DNA from: Megalonaias nervosa
Lineage: Eukaryota; Mollusca; Bivalvia; Unionida; Unionidae
Length of the DNA: 64,000 nucleotides
NCBI GenBank assembly: GCA_016617855.1
Contig: JAECUM010004451.1
Span: 1-64,000 of the forward strand
Direction: 5' to 3'
Of the stretch, positions 55,990 to 64,000 are shown in pieces. The translations under genes were made by a program, and so were the position numbers. The notes under the pieces were generated by a model. It saw only the letters and a program-made list of their open reading frames with translations, made no database searches and was not told where the DNA came from. The number at the start of each line of letters is the position of its first letter. Positions within the stretch are counted from its first letter, which is position 1.

Positions 55990-58900
55990 TATATTATGTT
56001 ATTGTGTGCAGTGCATGCTCAGCCATTTAACAGTGTCATCATCAGCAATATGCAGTGCCTACAGTCCACTGGGGAACTTTGTCAGTGGACGGTTGTTCAC
56101 AGTGTGTGACATGGGCTGAAGAGCTCCACAGCAACAGGAAGATTTAGCGGCCTGGTCCCATTGGACAAGGTTGACTGCATAACGACCCTGTCTGTCTGAA
56201 AACAGTTCAGTGTGGTCCACAGATGATGTGAAAGGTTGAAACCAGGAGGGCAGGCAGATGTCTCAGTTATGAGGGAGCGGTTACAACATCTGTTGAAGAC
56301 CAGTCAATGCTCATGCCGAAATAGCTGTCATATCCTCTGGCAATGGACCAAACCAGATTGGGCATTTTAAAGTCAAGCTGACTGCTGGATGTGAGGTGAT
56401 GTCCATGTGCAGTGGAAGTTTCTCACTGGCATAGACCTTAGCCAACATTTTTGTGGTTGCTTCCTGTCGACACAGATGTGGAGGAGGAATATTGCTAAGT
56501 ACTGGCAGCCATGGTAAAGGAGTAGGATGTAGTGTTCCAGAAATTATGCGCATTGTTGTGTTGAGCTGGACATCAATTGACTTCGTATGGGATGATCTAG
56601 CTCAGACAGGAGTGCAATACTTGGCTGTCGAATAACAGAGGTGCCAGTGCTGATGTCTTGAGCGTCTGAGCACTAGCGCCCCAGGTTGAGCCAGCCAGTT
56701 AGCATAGTAGGTTGTTTCGAGTGCAAAGTTTTGCTGCAGGTTTCTTCAGGTGGTTGTAGAATGTCAGTGATCTGTCCAGAGTCACACCAAGATATGTTGG
56801 TGTTGGGTCGTGTTTTGTTTGGTGCCCATTGAGGAGGATGCGAAGCTCACAGTTCGCATTTGCATTGTTAAGGTGGAAAACGTTGGAGACTGTCTTTGTT
56901 GTGCTTGGCTGTAGACACCATTTCTTGAAGAAGTCCGTCATATCCTCCAGGTCCTTGTTTAGTACTCCCTCAAGCTCAGCAAACGAGCAACTTTAAATCC
57001 CGAGAGCAATGTCATCTGCATACATGAACTTGCGTGACTGTGTTACAGGTAAGTCATTGATATAGACAGTGAACTTGGCAAAAGAACAGACCTTTGCGGG
57101 AGTCCATTAGTCTGATGCCTACACGAGCTGCAGCTCTCTCTGATGTGCACTCTGAAGTGCCTGTTGCAAAGGAACAGTTCAGTAGTCTCAACTATCCAGT
57201 GCATCAGTACTCTGGAAATTTCAGCAGCAGCCCTGTATGCCAGACCGTGTCATTTGCCACTGTTAGATCTAGAAAAACAACTCGGGTTTTAAGGTTCCTC
57301 TGAAACCCGTTTTCAACATATGTAGTCAGGGCAAGGACTTGATTGCAAGTGCTACGGATATGCCTGAAGCCTGCCTGCTCAACAGTTATGATATTATCCA
57401 AGTCCAGACCAATTCTTTGGAGAATCAGGCATACCAGTACCTTAAAACAGACTGAAAGCAAGGAGATCGGCTGATAATTTGCTGCATTGTTGGGATCTTT
57501 GCCAAGCTTTGGTATCACAATAATCTTTGCCTGTTGCCACAAAGTTGGCATGCACTTTTCTCTAACAACCCAAGTGTGAAAAGCAGCAAGCCATTCTTTT
57601 GCCTTCGGGTCAAGATGCTTCAGGAACTCAGGCAGGATGTTATCATATTTTGCTGCTTTGCCTGATTTGATGCTGCAAGCACCATTTCAAGTTCTGTTGT
57701 TGTAAATGCCTCTGGAGTATTTTGACCTTGTTCATCTGACTTCCAACGGCAGTATTGTCACCACTCATCTCGTACGTGACATCAGTGCTGTTTCTCCAGG
57801 GGTGCTTTTGCCACTTGTAATAAATGGCTAGCTACAGCATTTGGCTTGACAACAGGGTGAGATTGAACTGGTGGTTGCTGAGAGGTGCCAAGTCATCGAA
57901 TCGAGCTACAGCATTTCCGGCTGGCACGCGTAAAGTTGAGTGATCCAGTAGTTTCCTCCCAGCAAGTGTGCCTAGCAGTGTTCAGGGAATCGATCAGGTG
58001 ATCTGCTATGTCTGGGTCTCCAGATGCTTCATATTCCTTGAGAAGAGCCTGACATTCTTCAGGGTGTATAGACTGGACGATGACCAGGAGGGACAGACTG
58101 ATTGGCTGCCTTGAATATGGCTCTTTGGAAGCGGTGGTAGGATTCCTTGATTAGGATGCAGCAAGATGGTATGGGGACCATGCTACACTCCAGTATGTCA
58201 GCGTACTTCGTCCAGTCTGCTTTGCTGAAGTTCCAGCGCTGCTGTGAAGAGCTGTGTATAGCTGGCAGCTGAAGTCCAATATGGATAAGTATTGGTCTGT
58301 GCTGACTGGGGGGGGGGGGAAGTCATTTAGAACAGTTTGGCTGACTGGCTGAGGATGGTCACCAATGGAGCTGACCCAGCAGAGGTCCGGTGAATAGTCT
58401 TTTGCCATCTTGCAGAATGAAAGGTCTCACGTTCCTTAGAGTGGTGGGTCAGAAGGAGGTCATTGTTCATTGCCCATTCTACCAAGTGTTCCCCGTCTTC
58501 ATCGGAGTGTGAGTAGCCCCAGTCCCAGGGTGATGACTGTTGAAGTTGCCAATGTAGACGGCTGGGTGTTCAAGATTTGGAAGCATGTTGTTGTCCCAGT
58601 GGGCACTAGGCGTTTGTAGACATTAGCAATCTTGTACCCTCCAACCTGGACCACATTTCAGAATCTGGTAGAGGAAAATGGAGAGGCATGAGTAATGTCG
58701 CAGCATGCATATGTAGCACGGCCGAATTTGGGGTCAGGAGTTGATGAAATAAGGTCAAAGCCTCCAATGGTATATCATGCTGCCACCTGGTCTGCTACAT
58801 GAGTCGCCTGCAGACAGATTATGTCAACATTATGACCGTGGGTTATAGTGCTGGTGATGGTTCATTTGGCTGCTGAGAGACTCTCGATGTTAAGTTGTAA

Positions 58901-59105
58901 AACTCGTAGGGCTGGTCCGATGGCTTGAAAGTCAACGGACATTGGTGCATCGGGGACTGCTCTTGATTGTGGCATGTAACCGGGATTCATTGCTGAATTC
59001 GGTTTGCAAGTTGGATCCTTTATTTCCACAGCCTTGGATGGAGCCTTGGCTGAGTATTGATGGGGAGTGCAACATGAACACGGATCCATGCTCCCCAAGG
59101 ATAGA
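55990..59105 (-). mobile_element. Jockey-type LINE, frameshifted ORF2
   Basis: Running down the minus strand: LRVLQLNIESLSAAK (start of the APE endonuclease, about 58862-58910), GNFNSHH (about 58525-58560), PPPVSTDQYLSILDF (58151-58408), PKLGKDPNNAANYQPISLLS and FLDLTVANDTVWHTGLLLKF (reverse transcriptase, 57204-57551), KFMYADDIALG (catalytic YADD at 57011-57022), DPTPTYLGVTLDRSLTFYNH (56699-56941), TPLPWLPVLSNIPPPHL (56311-56553) and a final Cys-rich block with SHTVNNRPLTKF (about 56050-56150). Order and motifs are those of Jockey-group non-LTR elements. Endonuclease, RT and 3' part are all present but spread over several frames. No ORF1 was seen. It is a nearly full-length but inactive ORF2. 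Confidence 0.85.
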
Positions 59106-61360
59106 AAAGGATAGAAATGATGCTACACAATACTACTACCAATATATCAGGATTCTCTATAGTCATTAGACCCATGACCCTATAATCTCAGGTACAGTGA
59201 AAATTGCAAGAGTGAGAACTTATATCTCAATAGTTACTAGTTCTTGAAAGTGACAAACTCATAGCAAGGATTGTTCATTATTTGTAGAGCAAACTGATGT
59301 TTAAGATTGTCTCATGTGGAATAGAGAGAAACACCTGTACAGTATTTTGTAAGAAGCAGACTTAGATAGACATGACGATTGCTGATTTTTGTAACAGTTT
59401 CTTCCTTTCTAATTATCTATGACTGAATATTTGGTACAATACACAGGAAAACTATTTTATACTTTATTATATTTCTAACTTCAGCATTTCTATTTTTTGA
59501 ACTTTCAAATCATTGTTAATGTAAAAATATACACTTACAACTTTGTAAATTATTGTGAATCACAAAAATTATATATTTTTATATCATAACCAATTCAGTG
59601 TTATTTTAATAGATTGAAGCATGGCTTGTCATGCTAAAATTACGATTTTGTACTCCCAAACCACCAACATGGTCACAATTTTCTGTAATCATAAAAAAGG
59701 AAATAAAAACCAACCAACTTTCATTATATGCCTGTTACATGTAGCATGTATAAACGGTAAACAGTCATGATTGGAGCTGATGTAAAACTATCCCTTGGGC
59801 AGTTTAAACAGTGGCAATTAAAGGCAGTGAGGTCAAGTATAAACCACAATTTCACATATTACTTAATTGGCTGACAATAGCTAGCAAGATATGTTTGAAG
59901 GCTGAAGTTGATGAGACCATTGTGCTAATTTGCATAGGTAGGATCAGGGAGTGGAACAACCCATTATCTCATTATAGGTAAATCAAGGAGAGGCTAGATG
60001 TGTGTACATAACAAAAGTTATTACATATTTTTGCCTTGAATTAGAATGTTTAAGCCATATGTAATATATGTTTGACAAGTTTATGAACTGTGGCAATGTT
60101 TCTTTGAAGTCGGGTTTTACTGCATATATAGAATGCAAAGCATGATCATTTCATTTGTCGGAATAGTGTTCAAGTGTGATTCATTTTTGAAGCCAATTTA
60201 GGTTAGCCATCAGCAAAGCCCAAACTTTACCATGACTGTTCATAGATAACACACTGAAGAATTAAAGTCAGTATATGAATGAACTAAACTATTTTTTTCA
60301 CCGAATCGACACAGCCAACATGCAAGTGTATCTGTTGTTAGAATGAGGGGTTTTCTTAATGTAATCACTCACTTTGTAGCTTCATCACAACAGTCCTTTA
60401 ATAGGATTGCAAATATAAGGTTTTATTATTTGTCTAAATACATGTAGTAACATCAGGCATTGGTTAAATGGTATTTGCTTCACTGATTTTCATTTCTTAG
60501 TATTTTTCACAAAAATGAGTGAACTCAGAATACAACCTTGACCATACAGCATCACTTGAATTCCACAATGTAGCATTGTCCCATATGTTTCTGACCTACA
60601 TAATAGCATTTCATAGCTAAATATTCAGTAACGTAATATTTAGACTCTGCTTTCTATGAATTGTATATTGTCCTGAATACATTTGCCCAGAAGTTTACGA
60701 ATAGAGACAATCTGATAAAGTGGTGCTTCCTAGATACTGCGATGTTCACCATTATTTTCCTATGACAGGTTCACTTATGGTTCCAAACTGACTTTTATGA
60801 AGAAAATAATGTACACGCAGCAGTTAAAATATTCATGTTACTGGTTTTATTCTTAGAACACAAATTGCTATTTACACAAGATTAAGTTTCAAAACACATG
60901 TTTGAATGTTTTTATCATCAAAGGATAACTTGCGAAATTGATAGTTGCTAACTTACTTGGGAAAGGGTTAATTGTCAATCAGCTATCAAAACACATGCCT
61001 GTGAATGTGCAAGACTTTGTTTGTTGGTGCAGCTGATATCAACACCAACTGTTTGATGACCTGAAGCCTTCATTTCGCTTTGAGCTATATAACATAACAC
61101 TGGAACTAATCTGGCTAAGGTGAGGAGCATCTCAAAACAGATGGTCATTCAATGTTTTCTAAAAAAATCACAGGGCAAAGTTGTTTTCGCTTTCCTAACA
61201 GAAGAAGGCAAAGTTTTCATTTTGTGGGCAACTAAGTTGCCCATTTCGCCTGGTAGCGTGACCCCTGAGTTTTTGTTAAAAATATTGCATGCATTCTTCA
61301 GAAAGCCAGATTATATAGCAATAAGGATGTAAATGAAATAGTTTCTAATTTACTCCTTGT
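59106..61360. other. No recognised feature
   Basis: AT-rich unique sequence. The 70-aa frame at 61120-61332 has protein-like composition but no family or splice support. Confidence 0.4.
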
Positions 61361-61362
61361 CC

Positions 61363-61620
61363 CCCAGCTGAGTTATGCCAAAGACTTATAAAAATGGTAC
61401 TAACAGCTGCCTCACTAGGCGTTCAGCATTAAGAGGTTGTGTTAGGACTGGTTGGCTTGGTGTCAGGATAATGTGTCTGGGTGGGACATGATGCTACATG
61501 ACTGTGGCATGATGCCCCAGTGCTAGACATCACTATGGACTGTCACACTGCAGACATCGTAGCTATATATTTGAAAAATTGTTAAAGCTACATTAAAAAT
61601 TCAAATCACACACATACATA
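61363..61620 (+). mobile_element. SINE C, 5'-truncated copy
   Basis: Matches the copy at 62574 from 'GCCAAAGACTTATAAAAATG' through 'AGCATTAAGAGGTT', 'GGTGGGACATGATGCTACATG' and the CACACA tail, but lacks the tRNA-like head. Confidence 0.8.
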
Positions 61621-61989
61621 CACACATACTCCTTGTCCTTTATAGCACCCAGAATTTATTTTATGATGTTTTAACTGCTATTTTGCGAGTGGTCTCCTCA
61701 TTTTCATTTTTTTCAATGACATTATTTATTTCCTCCAGTGTTGGAATTGTTCTCTTTTGAACTGGTGGTTCTGTCATTTTTATTAAGGTGCTAGGTGTTA
61801 AGATTATGAGTGCTAAGTTGTAATAATGACTGTGATAATGGTTTTGATCAGGCTTTGGGGAAATTGTATATGTACCAATGAAAGAAATAAAAGACATAAA
61901 CACACAATTGACAATTACAAATAGTTGAGCAGATCCTATCATCATTCTTGTGTTTAATTAGAAATTAGACTTTCATTTTGAATGTTTTG

Positions 61990-62573
61990 AGAATTTAATG
62001 TTCAAACACACAATTACAACTGTACTGGATCTGTGTTTCTGTTTGTCCATAGTGACCAGGTTAGCCTTTCTGCCAGAATTAGAAATCACTCCATCTCAAG
62101 ATTTTATCAAAGTGGGGATGAATTTTCTTACAAACAGAAGATTAGTCCATGTCTCATTGGAAAGAATAGACAAGATTCTGTCCCTGTTGGAGGCAGTGAG
62201 AGTCAAGAGCACACTGTCGGCTTGCCCTTTCTCTCTCCGCTTGAGACCTTGAAATCTGCAGTGGATCTGGTTCTCCTAGGTAGACTGCACACTTGTGTCC
62301 TATCCAGTTTCTCCTTTTGGCAGCATGGAAACCACTTTGGGACTGCTAAATTGCTCAGATTGTTTTTAGGTTGAGAAGTTCACCATCATCTTATTGGGTG
62401 GACAAATCATGACTGGTTTCAAGTTGGACCCGTGCGTGCCCCCCCCCCCCTTTCTGTTTGGAGGCATGTCAGATTTGTGGTGGGGCACTCTTCTAGAGCC
62501 AGAAGGGCCAATTCTTCAAGGGTCATGGTCCCTGGAAGAATGTACTTTCCACATTGACATTTGGAAATGGACT
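61990..62573 (+). mobile_element. DIRS-type retrotransposon, RT/RNase H relic (5' part)
   Basis: Frames show VLDLCFC, ELEITPSQDFIKVGMNFL, SAVDLVLLGRLH (62257-62292), WWGTLLEPEGPILQGSWSL and EECTFHIDIW (to about 62570). The succession SQDF..(V/L)G..F, SAVDLVLLGRLH and L.G.WS.EE...HIN is typical of the RT/RNase H junction of DIRS/Ngaro retrotransposons. Frameshifts break it, and the RT core upstream and a tyrosine recombinase are not visible. It is cut by the SINE that follows. Confidence 0.65.
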
Positions 62574-62894
62574 GTTCAGGTGGCCTAGTGGTTAGAGCAC
62601 CCGTCTCAGATGCAGGAGGTCGCAGGTTCAGATCTCAGCCAAGTCATACCAAAGACTTATAAAAATGGTGCTAACAGCTACCTCGCTTGGCACTCAGCAT
62701 TAAGAGGTTAGTGTTAGGACTGGTTGGCCTGGTGTCATGTTAATGTGACAGGGTGGGACATGATGCTACATGTCTGCAGCATGATGCTTCAGTGCTAGAC
62801 TTCACCATAAACTGCCACACTGCAGACATTGTAGCGATATGACTGAAAAATTATTACACCTACATTAAAAATCATAATCACACACACACACACA
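62574..62894 (+). mobile_element. SINE C, full-length, inserted in the DIRS relic
   Basis: The head 'GGTGGCCTAGTGGTTAGAGC' is a near-perfect tRNA A-box region, and 'GGTCGCAGGTTCAGATCTC' holds the B box. The body is shared with 61363-61620 and ends in (CA)n at 62879-62896. A likely target duplication, ACATTTGGAA, occurs just before the head (62559) and just after the tail. Confidence 0.85.
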
Positions 62895-63135
62895 CATTTG
62901 GAATTGAGGGCATTGTTTGGGTGCTTCCACTAAATCTGAGGTCGTTGTGTAATGGTTTCCATCAACAGCATGCCGGTGGTAGCATACCTCAAGAGACAAA
63001 GAGGCACATATGCTCCTTCTCTGCGTGGAGGTTTTGGAACTACCTTCTTTTATCAACTTCATTTTGTCACATTCAGATTCCTGGCAGAAATACTTGCATG
63101 TGATTTGTTTTTCTTCCATTGTTTAAAAGCAGAAT
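62895..63135 (+). mobile_element. DIRS-type relic, 3' part of RNase H
   Basis: Resumes after the SINE. MVSINSMPVVAYLKRQRGT (62952-63008) and FRFLAEILAC (63072-63100) correspond to the 'V.TDN.TVVAYLKRQGGT' and RNase H end of DIRS elements. The Asp of the usual TDN reads Asn-Ser here. It continues the 5' part at 61990-62573. Confidence 0.6.
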
Positions 63136-63139
63136 CTCT

Positions 63140-64000
63140 CAATGAAATTACTATCATTATATTTTGTATACTTTGTGAAGCACCTAAATATTCTTTGCTC
63201 TGAAATTTACTTTGCATCTTGCAATACAGATATCTTTATTCATTTGAGTGGGAAAGCCTTTTTGACTTACAATGGCTTTGTGTTCAGCTTTAAAAGAGCA
63301 TTCTGCACAAGTACTGAGCTGAGCCAACGGGTAAATTCGATACGATGGACATCCACAATTATATAATTCTCTTGCTATGACTTTCTAATTGGAGTAATAA
63401 AACTTAATCTGTCCACTACAAGCAGCATCATGGAAATCTATCTCACCTGGACTATTAAATATACAGGGATCCACACTTAGTACATGAGGGTTGTATCTCC
63501 ACAATAGGAATTCCCCCGTCTCACATTAAGTATCAGAGAATCTGAGATTTTGCTATATGACATTTATTTCAATTTTTCTTAAGTTGTACCGCATTCCTCT
63601 TTTCATCACTGTAACCTAAACCCAGTTTTTAGATGGATTCTTTTAAAATTTCACTTTTGTCTGGCCTCCTGCAAAGGAGGTCTACAGGAAATGCAAAGAG
63701 CTCATGTGTGATGAGGCATAACTTTTTCTGCCTATGTTTTGTCCAGTCGGAGATGTGTTTTGTTTTAGGAATGTATCATTTTTATTGATTGTTTTTATTT
63801 CTATCCCAGGTACCTCATTACACATGCACACAGCACACTTTCTGTACATCTGCATGATATCAACAAGAGGTTCTCACACATCTTGCTGTATATTCTGTTC
63901 ATCAGATTTGAAAATGGTGCTGACTTGATCTCCAAAAATGGCCACAATGGAGGCCATCTTGAATATCTTGTTACCACTACACCCTCTCAATAGATGGTTT
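63140..64000. other. No recognised feature
   Basis: AT-rich sequence. It may include further remains of the retrotransposon, but I could not read a domain. Confidence 0.35.

Overview
The window is eukaryotic nuclear DNA from an animal, most likely a marine invertebrate and possibly a mollusc. The basis is long AT-rich non-coding stretches, short exons with GT-AG signals, many minisatellites, tRNA-derived SINEs, relics of several invertebrate-type transposon classes, and a sharply bimodal CpG density typical of mosaic-methylated invertebrate genomes. The species cannot be fixed from the sequence alone. Nothing bacterial, no CRISPR array and no rRNA or tRNA gene was seen. Most long open frames are translations of tandem repeats, not genes.

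Region 1 (1 to about 32 kb) is CpG-poor and is dominated by about fifteen minisatellite arrays. The largest, at 12.6-15.1 kb, has a 32-bp unit that is open in all three minus-strand frames. A dispersed palindromic MITE family (about 200 bp) occurs four times, and several SINE copies are present. Small plus-strand open blocks with good splice signals (3.2, 6.8, 15.5, 21.6 and 22.6 kb) suggest the intron-rich body of one or more unrecognised genes. A decayed cysteine-protease fragment of Polinton/adenoviral type lies at 30.5 kb.

Region 2 (about 32 to 48.9 kb) is CpG-rich and mostly unique. It holds an L2-type LINE 3' end, a 1-kb element with 86-bp inverted ends, a Crypton/DUF3504-like relic and several palindromes. 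It ends in the best gene of the window: a minus-strand gene (48.64 to about 47.6 kb) resembling the sperm axonemal protein SPMIP1/ATP6V1FNB. Its 195-bp upstream gap carries a full RFX X-box, a CRE-like site and a TCTCGCGAG element, and is shared with a plus-strand first exon, so it looks like a bidirectional promoter.

Region 3 (49 to 64 kb) is CpG-poor again at its start. It holds the 3' exons of a minus-strand gene ending in a Spin/Ssty (spindlin-like) repeat, followed by relics of a Tigger/pogo transposon, a 3-kb Jockey-type LINE with an intact YADD motif, and a DIRS-type retrotransposon split by a SINE insertion. The SPMIP1-like gene and the Spin/Ssty gene are in tandem on the minus strand. 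The plus-strand exon starts between them and would run antisense to the second.
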